26,450 nt of DNA, from positions 1 to 26,450 of IMG/VR virus record IMGVR_UViG_3300032896_000011, one strand, 5' to 3'. Shown here piece by piece: positions 1 through 8,080 of this stretch (within the stretch, counting starts at the first letter, position 1; each line of letters starts with the position of its first letter). Made by a program: the position numbers and the translations under genes. Origin of the DNA: a virus. Under the pieces are notes generated by a model, which saw only the letters and a program-made list of their open reading frames with translations, searched no databases and was not told the origin of the DNA.

Positions 1-48
1 CTGACCCCGCTGGGGTGGCGGTTGTCGGTAGTGCTGGAGACGACGTGA
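1..48 (+). CDS. 3' end of an upstream gene (partial, frame uncertain)
   Basis: The first 48 bases read open in frame 1 and stop at a TGA at 46-48, five bases before the next start. This fits the tight packing of the operon and would be the last 15 residues of a preceding gene. Frame 3 is also open through this point and runs into the next gene, so the frame choice rests only on spacing. No function can be assigned. Confidence 0.3.
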   Translation: MTPLGWRLSVVLETT

Positions 49-52
49 ACCG

Positions 53-1108
53 ATGGCCGATACTTCGGACGTGCAAGCAGCTCTCGTGTTGCTGGTGGGT
101 GGCGTGCTTTACCCTGCCGGCCTAGCGGGTGCCGGCGGTTACGATCAGAGCGGCGGCTACGACCTCGGCTCTCTCGCTTACGGCGATCTGTCGAACCTTG
201 TGACCAGTAGTGCGGCCGGTTTGCCGGTGCGCGTCTATCGTGGCTGGCCGGTAGCGGAACAGCTCGATATCGATCTGGATAATGGGATTGCGCACGTCAC
301 GGTGTTCGAGCAATCCGGCATGACTCGACTTTCGGGCGGCAATCTCGATCCGGACATCTCGATCCCAGCGGTGAGTACGCTTACGGCGAGCGTGACCGGG
401 AACGTGGTGACGTTCTCTGGCACGTGCGCGGCTGGGCAGCTCGCCGGGGTCGAGTTCGGGGGGACGAGCTGGTATTACCCTGTGCAGGCCGCGGATACGC
501 CCGTTGTCGTGGCGCAGGCGTTGGCGGCGGTGATCGGCGGTGGAGCCTGGCTGCTTGAGAGCGGGGCGGCGATCACCGATGGGGCGGCTAACCCGATCCT
601 GTCGGCCGGCGGTGCCGAGGCCTCGGTCGGCGGCGGCGGAACCGGCGCGCTGATAATCGATACCACGCTGCCGGTCATCGCGCGCACCGGACAGGCAGGC
701 CTGTCGCGCCGGCGTCCGCGCGAGCAGGAGCAGGGCTACTGCATTACCTGCTGGGCGCCGGATCCGGGGAGCCGGGATGCAGTCTGCTCTACGCTGGACT
801 CGGTGCTATCGGACACGCGCTGGCTGCAATTGCCTGACCAATCGGCGCGGCTGCTGTGGCACAGCACGCGGAGCGACGATGTACCGTCGAAAGCCCGGCT
901 GTGGCGGCGCGACCTGACCTATACGGTGCGCTACTGGACCACCCGGACGACGGCCGCACCGCCGATGCTATGGGGCGGAGGCCAGCTCTCCGGCATCCCG
1001 TTCGGCGACGTGGTGCCGGGCCCGGCGACCAGCACCGTCTATGAGGATATCGGCGGCAACCTGCTGACCGATAGCAGCGGAAATCTAATTGGAGTGCCCC
1101 CCGGGTGA
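53..1108 (+). CDS. Neck / tail-terminator-like phage structural protein
   Basis: A 351-residue protein just upstream of the tailspike and sheath genes. A conserved-looking stretch near residues 60-90 (RVYRGWP followed by an acidic LDIDLDNG segment) and a C-terminal block from about residue 227 (YCITCWAP, then LWRRDLTYTVRYWTT) resemble the neck or tail-terminator proteins of contractile Burkholderia-type phages. Between them lies a low-complexity Gly/Ala/Thr-rich region (about 110-215), which may be an Ig-like or surface insertion. GGAGA at 36-40 serves as ribosome binding site for the ATG at 53. The stop codon overlaps the GTG of the next gene (GTGA), suggesting translational coupling. The exact role (terminator, neck or minor tail protein) is inferred from position and general resemblance. 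Confidence 0.55.
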   Translation: MADTSDVQAALVLLVGGVLYPAGLAGAGGYDQSGGYDLGSLAYGDLSNLVTSSAAGLPVRVYRGWPVAEQLDIDLDNGIAHVTVFEQSGMTRLSGGNLDPDISIPAVSTLTASVTGNVVTFSGTCAAGQLAGVEFGGTSWYYPVQAADTPVVVAQALAAVIGGGAWLLESGAAITDGAANPILSAGGAEASVGGGGTGALIIDTTLPVIARTGQAGLSRRRPREQEQGYCITCWAPDPGSRDAVCSTLDSVLSDTRWLQLPDQSARLLWHSTRSDDVPSKARLWRRDLTYTVRYWTTRTTAAPPMLWGGGQLSGIPFGDVVPGPATSTVYEDIGGNLLTDSSGNLIGVPPG

Positions 1109-3471
1109 GCGGAACTTATGTCCCGGTGTCGGTGTCGGTGATCGCTGCGCAGGCGGCCACAATCATTGCCGGCAACGCATATGCGGGGGTGGACTTGTCG
1201 GAAGCGTCCGTGACCCCGCCCGACATGGGACGGACGCAGCTCTTGGCGATGGCGATTTCGGAGCGCCCCGGTATCTCGCTTTCAGCGTCCAATGCGACCG
1301 GAAATGGTGTGACCGACGATACCGCCGCGATCAATATGTTCCTGGCGAGCTTCACGGCCGGTGCACGCGTGTCGCTGCCGGCTGGCAAGTTCTATCTGAT
1401 CAACAGCGGTAACCTCGTGGTCCCCGCCGGAGTGACGATCGAGGGTTCCGGTAATCCGTTCGCGCTTGGCGGCGCGGCGATGCTGGCGGGCTGCGGGTTC
1501 CTGCTGAACCCTGCGTATTCGATCGTCATGGGCGATCACTCATCGCTGCGTGGCGTGCGTGTGCTGCGCACAGGATTGCTGGCCAGCCCCACCGCAGCAG
1601 AAGCGATCGCGTCAATCACAACCTGGGGCGCCGAGAGCAGCGTTGGCATCTCAATCCCGCTGAACATCAATGGTGTGGTGATCCATGATGTCGGGATCGT
1701 TGGCTTCAACACCGCGATCAAGGCGCAAGCCGGCGACTTTCATCTGCATCGCATTTGGATCGACTGCTACAATGGCGTGGCGGTCACCGATGCGGGGGAC
1801 AATCACTATCTATCGGAGGTCCGCTGCGAGCCATTCTACTGCATTGATGGAGGTGTGCCGGCTACTGGCGGAACGTGGGATCGTCCAGGTGTGGCCTTCA
1901 ATCTGTACGGCGGGAACACCGGCGGTACTCTGGACCGTTGTTTCAGCTTCATGTGGCGGACCGGCCTGGTCATCAATGCGATCGGCGTGACCCAAATCAC
2001 GGGATGCGGGTTCGAGGTGCAGGCGAGCCTGCTCAACGGCGCCAATTCGAGCGCCACGGCTGGCGTCGTCTTCACTTCCGGGACTCATAGTTCCGAGATC
2101 ATTATTGCAGATTGCTATCTGAACGGATTTGGAACAGGGGTGAGTTGGGGTTCGTCCGGCGAGATGACCTGGACGGGCGGTGGTATCATCATTGCGGATG
2201 ATGGCCATGCGGCGGGCCACGTGATCACTGGCGCGGGTCAGCCCGTATATGGCGGCTTCTACCACGTTCAGTTCAATCTTGGTGGCAACACGGCGGCACC
2301 CCCGATTTTCACGGTGGCGTCGGGGGCTTATGCGGTCAAGATTGTTTGTCCGTTCATTACGAATGGCACATTTGCAGGCACCTGGATCAGTCTTCCTGGG
2401 GGTGCCACCAACGGCCAAGTTGACATCATCAATGCGCATGGCATCAACGGGGGGGCACCAACCGCAGCAACTGTCCAGACGCACTTCAACGAGAAGGTCT
2501 GGGCAACAAGCGACAGCAGTGTTGCTGTTATCGACGGTAGCCCATCGGCCTCGATTTGTGCTGAGTCGAGCACATCCGGTGCGGCGAGCGCGCAGAACCT
2601 TGCGCTCTGGCGGTCGGGGACTCAGATCGGCTCATTGCGCACGGTCCCTGCCGGTGGCTATCAGCCTGCCACGATATTGCAGACTGATCTCGCCAATGGG
2701 TCGCTCGTACTGGCGCCGAATGGCGCGGGTGCGATCATGGCTCAGGTGCCGGATGGCACGGCGGCCGGAGGCAATTCCCGTGGCGGTGGCGTAGTCGATC
2801 TGCAGACGAATCGAAGCGTCGCGTCGCAGGTGGCTTCCGGCGGGCGATCGGTGATCGTCGGCGGCGGCGGCAACACGGCATCCAGCACGTTCTGCGTAGT
2901 CGGCGGGAACAGCAACAACGTCTCAGGTGGGACCTCGGTTGCTTTCGGGTTCGCCAATCAACTGAGCGGAGCGAATTCATCGGCGCCGGGCGGCGCGAAC
3001 GCCAACGATCACGGGCGCATGGGCGTACTTCTGTGGAGTTCCAATACAAGCGCGATCCCCGGCACCCAACAGAGTGCCAAGCAGATACTCGGGGGCTCGA
3101 GCAACGGCGCTACGCCAGTCCGGCTGACGGCCGATGGCCAAGCGGCCGGCGCGGCGAACACCATGAACATTCCGAGCAACACTGCTTATGCGGTTCGGAT
3201 CGTTGTGGTGGGGCGCCACGTCAGCGCGCAGGACGTGGCGGTGTGGCGGCTTGATCCGGTCGTTGTCTCGTGCGGCAGCGGTGCGAGTACCGTGAACGTT
3301 GTAGGCGGTGGGACCGCGATTTCGCCGACCGTGTCGACGGGCACCGTCACCGGTTGGTCGATCAGCGTGACGGCTGATACCACGAATGGTGGCCTGAACA
3401 TCACCGCCACCGGTACTTCCGGCTACGTAATCGACTGGACCGCCGAGGTGAGCGGACCCGAGGCCGGATAG
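1105..3471 (+). CDS. Tailspike with pectate-lyase-type beta-helix and YadA-head-like distal repeats
   Basis: A 788-residue protein. Residues about 68-110 carry the typical opening of the pectate lyase 3 / phage tailspike beta-helix: GVTDDTAAIN, then VSLPAGKFYLI and VTIEGSG. The middle, to about residue 450, has the Asn/Gly/Ile pattern of a right-handed beta-helix. From about 563 comes VVDLQTNRSVASQVASG followed by short repeats (VIVGGGGNTAS, CVVGGNSNNVSGG, VAFGFANQLSG) that look like YadA-head or trimeric fibre repeats. It probably trimerises and binds or cleaves a surface polysaccharide; catalytic residues cannot be assigned by eye. The start is GTG at 1105, overlapping the upstream stop, with GGAG at 1091-1094. 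Its location upstream of the sheath gene, away from the main fibre cluster, is unusual. Confidence 0.8.
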   Translation: MSGTYVPVSVSVIAAQAATIIAGNAYAGVDLSEASVTPPDMGRTQLLAMAISERPGISLSASNATGNGVTDDTAAINMFLASFTAGARVSLPAGKFYLINSGNLVVPAGVTIEGSGNPFALGGAAMLAGCGFLLNPAYSIVMGDHSSLRGVRVLRTGLLASPTAAEAIASITTWGAESSVGISIPLNINGVVIHDVGIVGFNTAIKAQAGDFHLHRIWIDCYNGVAVTDAGDNHYLSEVRCEPFYCIDGGVPATGGTWDRPGVAFNLYGGNTGGTLDRCFSFMWRTGLVINAIGVTQITGCGFEVQASLLNGANSSATAGVVFTSGTHSSEIIIADCYLNGFGTGVSWGSSGEMTWTGGGIIIADDGHAAGHVITGAGQPVYGGFYHVQFNLGGNTAAPPIFTVASGAYAVKIVCPFITNGTFAGTWISLPGGATNGQVDIINAHGINGGAPTAATVQTHFNEKVWATSDSSVAVIDGSPSASICAESSTSGAASAQNLALWRSGTQIGSLRTVPAGGYQPATILQTDLANGSLVLAPNGAGAIMAQVPDGTAAGGNSRGGGVVDLQTNRSVASQVASGGRSVIVGGGGNTASSTFCVVGGNSNNVSGGTSVAFGFANQLSGANSSAPGGANANDHGRMGVLLWSSNTSAIPGTQQSAKQILGGSSNGATPVRLTADGQAAGAANTMNIPSNTAYAVRIVVVGRHVSAQDVAVWRLDPVVVSCGSGASTVNVVGGGTAISPTVSTGTVTGWSISVTADTTNGGLNITATGTSGYVIDWTAEVSGPEAG

Positions 3472-3483
3472 CGCTGGTAGCGC
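3471..3483 (+). other. Small hairpin after the tailspike gene
   Basis: GCGCT, GGT loop, AGCGC: a perfect 5-bp stem with a 3-base loop starting at the last base of the tailspike stop codon. There is no T-tract, so it is not a classical terminator. It could protect or punctuate the transcript ahead of the highly expressed sheath gene; that role is inference. Confidence 0.3.
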
Positions 3484-3509
3484 CGGTCGCAAACAGGAGA
3501 GAGTGACAG

Positions 3510-5132
3510 ATGCCGATCATCCAAGCGGGCGCGCTCAACACGACCGCGCTGGTGGTGCCCGATCTCTATGTCCAGATCGTGCCGCCGCAGAACCTAGTTA
3601 TCAACGGTGTGCCAACCAACGTCATTGGCGTGGTTGGCACGGCATCATGGGGACCTGTCGGCCAACCGACGACCGTCGGCACCATGGCGGAATACGCCCA
3701 GCAGTTCGGGCCGGTGATGAACCGGAAATACGATATGGGAACCGCGGTCGCGATCGCAGTTCAGCAGGGGGCGCAGGACTTCGTGTGCGTCCGCGCGACT
3801 GACGGCACCGATGTCGCCGCCTCCGCGATCTTCAACGGCTCCGTCACCTCCGATTGCTCTTTTGCCGCAACTTCGCTCTACACGGGCTCGCTCGCCAACG
3901 GCGACGTGCTGACACTGTCAGTTGGCGGTGCATCCGGAACCTACAACCTAACAGTGGTGCGACCTGGCATGCCGGGCGAGCTCTACACTGGCATCACCGG
4001 CACCGGCGCTGCGTTCTGGACCAACCTCATCGCAGCCGTGAACACCGGGGTTGGCCAGTTGCGCGGGCCGTCGCAGCTTGTCGTTCTGTCGGCTGGCGCG
4101 GGAGCCAATGCGAGCGTCAGCCCGTCCAGCCTTACGCTCCCGGTGTCCATCACGCTCGGCTCCGGTGCCAGCGCGGTGGCTGGCAGCGACGGGGCCAGCG
4201 CCGCAACCGCCACGACGTTGATCGGGCAGGACATCATCCAGCGCCAGGGCATGTATGCTCTGCGCGGACAGGGATGCTCGGTCGGCGTGCTGGCCGACAC
4301 GGATACCTCCAGCACCTGGACGACACAGGATCAGTTCGGGCTTAGCGAGGGCATCTATATGATGCTGGCCGCTCCGGCCGGGTCCGTGATCCAGAACGGC
4401 AGTGCCGGAACCGTCGATCTCAAGAACGCGGCCGGACTGAATGATTACGCTAGCAAGCTCTTGCATGGTGACTGGATTTATTGGAACGACCAAACCAACA
4501 ACGTGCTGCGGCTGGTTTCCCCGCAGGGCTTCGCGGCCGGGCGTTTGGCCAATCTGTCCCCCGAACAGTCCGGGCTCAACAAGCCAATCTACTCCGTGGT
4601 GGCGTCGCAGAAATCGGGCGTGCCGGGGACCGGACAGACGGGTCAATATGCGTTGGCCGATCTGCAGCTCTTGATCGAGAACGGCATCGACGTAATATGC
4701 AACCCGCAGCCAGGTGGATACTATTGGGGTCTGCGGGCGGGCCACAACTCATCAACGAATGCGTCGATCAATGGCGACAACTACACGCGGCTGACCAACT
4801 ATATCTCGGCCAGCCTGGCGGCCGGCATGGGCATCTACGTCGGTCAGGTCATTAACTCGACGCTGTTCCAGAACATCCGGGCGACGTTGCTGGCCTTCCT
4901 GCAAAATATGCTCAGCCAAGGGCTTCTGGGTTCGCTCGATGGCAGCACCCCGTTCTCGGTCATCTGCGACACAACGAACAATCCGCTGTCCCGCACGTCT
5001 ATCGGCTATGTGCAGGCTGACGTGCAGGTGCAATACCAGGGGATCAACGAGAAATTCATCGTCAATCTGCAGGGTGGCACCACCGTCCAGGTGACGACGC
5101 AGACGCTCCCGACTGGGCAGGTTGGCTCGTGA
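3510..5132 (+). CDS. Contractile tail sheath protein
   Basis: A 540-residue protein with the general layout of myophage sheath subunits. The N-terminus (PGLY-like PDLYVQIVPP, then VIGVVGTASWGPVGQP) matches the strand-forming start of sheath proteins. The C-terminal third has the GIDVICNPQPGG motif followed by WGLRAGHNSS, where many sheath proteins carry GIN..P..G..WG.R, and ends with the beta-rich interaction arm (FIVNLQGGTTVQV). Residues about 115-225 look like an inserted beta domain facing the outside of the tail. A good ribosome binding site (AGGAGAG, about 3496-3502) precedes the ATG. It is followed directly by the tube gene, the standard sheath-tube order, which makes the assignment firm and shows that the virion has a contractile tail. 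Confidence 0.9.
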   Translation: MPIIQAGALNTTALVVPDLYVQIVPPQNLVINGVPTNVIGVVGTASWGPVGQPTTVGTMAEYAQQFGPVMNRKYDMGTAVAIAVQQGAQDFVCVRATDGTDVAASAIFNGSVTSDCSFAATSLYTGSLANGDVLTLSVGGASGTYNLTVVRPGMPGELYTGITGTGAAFWTNLIAAVNTGVGQLRGPSQLVVLSAGAGANASVSPSSLTLPVSITLGSGASAVAGSDGASAATATTLIGQDIIQRQGMYALRGQGCSVGVLADTDTSSTWTTQDQFGLSEGIYMMLAAPAGSVIQNGSAGTVDLKNAAGLNDYASKLLHGDWIYWNDQTNNVLRLVSPQGFAAGRLANLSPEQSGLNKPIYSVVASQKSGVPGTGQTGQYALADLQLLIENGIDVICNPQPGGYYWGLRAGHNSSTNASINGDNYTRLTNYISASLAAGMGIYVGQVINSTLFQNIRATLLAFLQNMLSQGLLGSLDGSTPFSVICDTTNNPLSRTSIGYVQADVQVQYQGINEKFIVNLQGGTTVQVTTQTLPTGQVGS

Positions 5133-5175
5133 CCGCCGCCGTTCCGTAACCCTCGTAACCTGATGGAGGCCGGTG

Positions 5176-5616
5176 GTGTCCGGTACATACAACAATGACT
5201 TCTCACTCGGCAATGACTGCCGAGTAGTGCTGATCCTCGGCTCGCTGGGGCGGCTAGATTTCTCTCATGTGATCGGCTTCGCTGCCAACCAACTCGTCAA
5301 GAAGCTGCGCGTGCCTGTGCTGAACTATCCACCGCTCGGCCGCGACATACCGGCGGGCTGGGAAGGGTCGTTCGACGTCGAACGTGCCAACAGCGTGGTG
5401 GACGATATGTCGGTCACGCTGGAGGCGATGTTCTGGAATGGGCAGCGTCTGCCCACCGGGCAGCTCTATCAGTATCTGAACGAGGTGGACGGATCTGTAT
5501 CCACCTATCTGTTCGAGGGGGTCACCGTGAACCTACGGAGCGCGGGCACGTTCCATCAGGAACAGACTGTGAAACAGACGGTTGAGTTCTTCGCACGTCG
5601 CCGGGTGCGGCAGTAA
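5176..5616 (+). CDS. Tail tube protein
   Basis: About 146 residues. It follows the sheath gene and precedes the tail chaperone, the canonical place for the tube subunit. The sequence starts SGTYNNDFSLGND and contains DVERANSVVDDM and a beta-rich C-terminus (FEGVTVNLRSAGTFHQEQ, then VKQTVEFFARRR), consistent with a tube fold that stacks into hexameric rings inside the sheath. Two in-frame GTG codons sit at 5173 and 5176. The second is preferred because GGAGG at 5165-5169 lies 6 bases before it but only 3 bases before the first. The TAA stop overlaps the next ATG (TAATG). The function is inferred from context and length; no direct family signature was tested. Confidence 0.8.
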   Translation: MSGTYNNDFSLGNDCRVVLILGSLGRLDFSHVIGFAANQLVKKLRVPVLNYPPLGRDIPAGWEGSFDVERANSVVDDMSVTLEAMFWNGQRLPTGQLYQYLNEVDGSVSTYLFEGVTVNLRSAGTFHQEQTVKQTVEFFARRRVRQ

Positions 5617-5960
5617 TGGGGGAGGCGATCGTCAGCACTGATGCGTCAGGGCGGCGGCTTACGCTGCGAGCGCTTTCGGCGCGCGAGCGGTTCGAGCTGT
5701 TCAAGGCAATTCCCAACGAGCAGCAGGGCAATCTGTCGTGGATGGGGTGGACGCTCGCCGCCTGCAGCGTACGCGCAATCAATGACGTGCCGGTGCCAAT
5801 GCCCACCAACGAAAAAGAGATCGCGGCCCTTGTTGCCCAGCTCGACGATGATGGGATCGAAGTTGCGCAGCAGTTCATCATAGATCGGCAGAACGAGCGG
5901 GCAGCGCGAGCAAAAAACTTACCCGGGACTCCGGCTTCCGAGAATGCCTCTGGCTCGTGA
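5616..5960 (+). CDS. Tail assembly chaperone, unshifted product (gpG / gpE analogue)
   Basis: A 114-residue protein between tube and tape measure, where tailed phages encode the chaperone that coats the tape measure during assembly. The sequence is helical and polar (LTLRALSARERFELFKAIPNE, then EKEIAALVAQLDDDGIEVAQ). The ATG overlaps the tube stop codon (TAATG) and lacks its own strong ribosome binding site, so it is probably translationally coupled. The key feature is A AAA AAC at 5912-5918 in the correct frame for -1 slippage; shifted ribosomes continue to 6091. The pair therefore corresponds to lambda G/GT or P2 E/E'. The assignment rests on position plus the slippery site, not on sequence similarity. 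Confidence 0.8.
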   Translation: MGEAIVSTDASGRRLTLRALSARERFELFKAIPNEQQGNLSWMGWTLAACSVRAINDVPVPMPTNEKEIAALVAQLDDDGIEVAQQFIIDRQNERAARAKNLPGTPASENASGS

Positions 5961-6091
5961 AGAATGGGGTCCCTTACGACGTTGTGTTCGAGATGGGTGA
6001 TGCCGATCGGCTTGCCCACCTGATCGTGTTCGGCGAATACGAAGGCAACCACTGGAACTGGCGACGGATGGGTTGGGAGGAGCGGCCATGA
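5616..6091 (+). CDS. Frameshifted tail assembly chaperone (gpGT / gpE' analogue), joined 5616-5918 and 5918-6091
   Basis: After the A AAA AAC slip, 101 zero-frame codons join 57 codons of the -1 frame, giving a 158-residue fusion. The extension starts LTRDSGFRECLWLVKNG and contains VVFEMGDADRLAHLIVFGEYEG and a Trp-rich end (NHWNWRRMGWEE). It ends at TGA 6089-6091, overlapping the next ATG at 6088 (ATGA). This overlap strongly supports that the extension is translated, because the unshifted stop at 5958-5960 would otherwise leave an untypical 127-base gap. In known systems the minor fused form links the chaperone coat on the tape measure to tail tube subunits. Confidence 0.8.
5912..5918 (+). 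promoter_or_regulatory. Programmed -1 ribosomal frameshift slippery site
   Basis: The heptamer AAAAAAC lies in zero frame as gcA AAA AAC, the canonical X XXY YYZ arrangement for tandem -1 slippage. Four bases downstream is a weak hairpin (CCGG 5923-5926, loop GACT, CCGG 5931-5934) that might stimulate shifting. The -1 frame is then open for 57 codons and ends exactly at the start of the next gene. Confidence 0.85.
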
Positions 6092-6468
6092 GGAGTTTCG
6101 ACCTTCCAGACCTTGCCGCGCACCTCGACAGTCTGGCGGCTGGCATCGCGGCTGAAGAGCGCGTTCTGCTCGATTGCGCTGCACAGCTGATCAAGAAGGA
6201 GGCAAAACAAGCGATCGGGCAGCATCAGAACGCGATTGGAGCCTCGGCACCGAAGGACGGCGATCTACGCGACAGCATCGAGCACACTGTGCTTACGGGC
6301 AATGCACATGTCGGCTCGAATCTACCAGAGGCTGAGGCTCGGGAATTTGGCAGTCCGGCGGTTCCGCCCCAGTCGTTCCTTAGCGGCTCGGCGTTTCGCA
6401 TGGCAGCGGAGGTGTGCGACCTCATCGGCGATCATTTCTCGAACTACCTCGCTAGTACGAAGAGGTAG
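6088..6468 (+). CDS. HK97 gp10-like tail completion / minor tail protein
   Basis: A 126-residue protein. The helical N-terminus (LAAHLDSLAAGIAAEERVLL) with KKEAKQAIGQHQ resembles the gp10/gpG family of head-tail joining or tail completion proteins. The middle has the family-like pattern of a loaded polar loop (APKDGDLRDSIEHTV), then AEAREFGSPAVPPQSFL, close to the 'E.GT...PPRPFL' motif of that family. The ATG at 6088 is chosen over an in-frame TTG at 6073 because it overlaps the TGA of the frameshifted chaperone. The position after the chaperone is unusual for this family but occurs in several tail clusters. Confidence 0.65.
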   Translation: MRSFDLPDLAAHLDSLAAGIAAEERVLLDCAAQLIKKEAKQAIGQHQNAIGASAPKDGDLRDSIEHTVLTGNAHVGSNLPEAEAREFGSPAVPPQSFLSGSAFRMAAEVCDLIGDHFSNYLASTKR

Positions 6469-6511
6469 GTGAGTTCTCTGGGCAGCAGCGGCAATTCCAT
6501 AGAAGCAGCGC

Positions 6512-8077
6512 ATGGACGTTTATCGGATCGGCGTCACCATTTCGATGGTGAACAACGCTTCGGCAGTCCTGGGTGTGATCCAGCGGGACGTGCTGAGGCT
6601 GCACCAGTCGGTGGATATGCTGACCGGCGGCTTCGCTGCGGCAAAGGCGGCGGTTGCTGGGCTTGGCGCGGCGCTTGGCGGCGACAGTGTGCTCGGGGTA
6701 ATGGGCAAGCTAGTGGGTCAAGGAAAGGAGCTGGCACGCCAGCAGGGCTTGGTCCAAGAACAGTTGCGGCATAGACCGGCGGTGATTCCTACCTTGCCGA
6801 CCGGAAGAAGCTTCAACGTTGTGACACAGGCGTTGGTGGCAACGAGCGAGTCCGAGGACTTCAAGGACGAACACCAGCTGACTACGGCGTCCGGTAGAGC
6901 AGCCCGTGCTCAGAGCAACTTGACTTTCGATGTCAAGGCACGACCGCTAATGGGGTCGATACTCGGCGTTAGCGATCAAGATAAGTCGTTCCACCAAGCG
7001 AAGACGCCGACAGCCCCGGACGGTTCGCAAAAGCCGAACCCGGCTACGGTGATGAATTCGGCGATCGGTACGAGCAGCTTTATTGACCCGATCATGTCCG
7101 CTCTGGCACAGAGTATGAACGCCAGTGGCACCAATGCCTCAATACCTCGGGCCAGCACTCCGCTGCAGCCAGCAGTCTGGGATCTGACGGGCGGCGTGAT
7201 GAGCGGCAACCAGCAGGGTGACTCCGCAGAGGCACCTGGGTCGCAGGCAAAGCTTTATCCGTCCGGCGACCATATCGCCCAGCAAGTCGGAACCGTGTTC
7301 GCTACACAGCGAGCGCGGTCGGAGACAGACCCCCCCTTGAATCGCGACGCGTCCAGGATCGGCAGCCTTAACGCGCTGGTGCCGAACGACCCGACCGAGA
7401 ATATCAAAACGTTCCAGAGAACGTGGAGCAACCTTTTGACCACGCTCGGCACTCCGCTGGTGGATACTGCGAGCAACCTGATGGTGTCGCTCACCCGCGC
7501 GATGAATGACTTCAGTCAATGGGCGGTAGCGCATCCCGGATTGATAGGGGCCATCGAGAAGACTGATGGCGCACTAGCGGCACTGGCTGGAGCAGCTGGG
7601 CTGTTCGCGATCGGAGCAAAGGCAGCGACTGCGCTCGGTCTGTTGACCGGCCCAACCGGGTTGATCGGATTGGGAGCGGGTATCGAGATGTTGGGCAAGG
7701 CATTGCCGTCGGCGGCGTCTTGGCTGGAGCACTTGGCGGCAGGCTCGGCCACTGGAGTGGCAACGGGCTCTGCTGTCTCTGTCATCGGGACACCGACCGG
7801 GGCTACAAGCGTGGCGGGCTTGGGGACGCTGAGCTCGGGCACGACCAGTGGCATTGGCGCGAGAATGCCGATCGGCAGTTCGGCTGTACCACCGAGCGCG
7901 TCGAGTGCGGGACCGAACGGGCCGGTGCCGGTTTATGTCGTGAACGGCCGCGATATTGCCGATGGAACCACCGCGCACCAGGCAGCGCTGATATCCGCGC
8001 CGCCCAATGGCCCGACCGGGGGCGACCCTCGGATGAGCCTGCCGATGCCAGCTTTTGGCTCAATTGTCGGGCTGTAG
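6512..8077 (+). CDS. Tail tape measure protein (short)
   Basis: A 521-residue protein directly after the chaperone and gp10-like genes. The N-terminus (YRIGVTISMVNNASAVLGVI, then LHQSVDMLTGGFAAAKAAV) has the amphipathic helical start seen in tape measure proteins. A hydrophobic stretch at about residues 354-395 (LAALAGAAGLFAIGAKAA, then LGLLTGPTGLIGLGAG) matches the membrane-inserting segment typical of the family. The middle (about 90-290) is polar, less conserved-looking and with lower GC than its neighbours. If residue length scales with tail length as in other phages, the tail would be short, roughly 80 nm. The start codon ATG has only a weak upstream AGAAG signal. Confidence 0.75.
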   Translation: MDVYRIGVTISMVNNASAVLGVIQRDVLRLHQSVDMLTGGFAAAKAAVAGLGAALGGDSVLGVMGKLVGQGKELARQQGLVQEQLRHRPAVIPTLPTGRSFNVVTQALVATSESEDFKDEHQLTTASGRAARAQSNLTFDVKARPLMGSILGVSDQDKSFHQAKTPTAPDGSQKPNPATVMNSAIGTSSFIDPIMSALAQSMNASGTNASIPRASTPLQPAVWDLTGGVMSGNQQGDSAEAPGSQAKLYPSGDHIAQQVGTVFATQRARSETDPPLNRDASRIGSLNALVPNDPTENIKTFQRTWSNLLTTLGTPLVDTASNLMVSLTRAMNDFSQWAVAHPGLIGAIEKTDGALAALAGAAGLFAIGAKAATALGLLTGPTGLIGLGAGIEMLGKALPSAASWLEHLAAGSATGVATGSAVSVIGTPTGATSVAGLGTLSSGTTSGIGARMPIGSSAVPPSASSAGPNGPVPVYVVNGRDIADGTTAHQAALISAPPNGPTGGDPRMSLPMPAFGSIVGL

Positions 8078-8080
8078 CGC

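Noticed and set aside
3948-4745. Long minus-strand open frame opposite the sheath gene
   Set aside because: High GC keeps antisense frames open. The sheath gene on the + strand is clear, and the antisense protein has no recognisable pattern.
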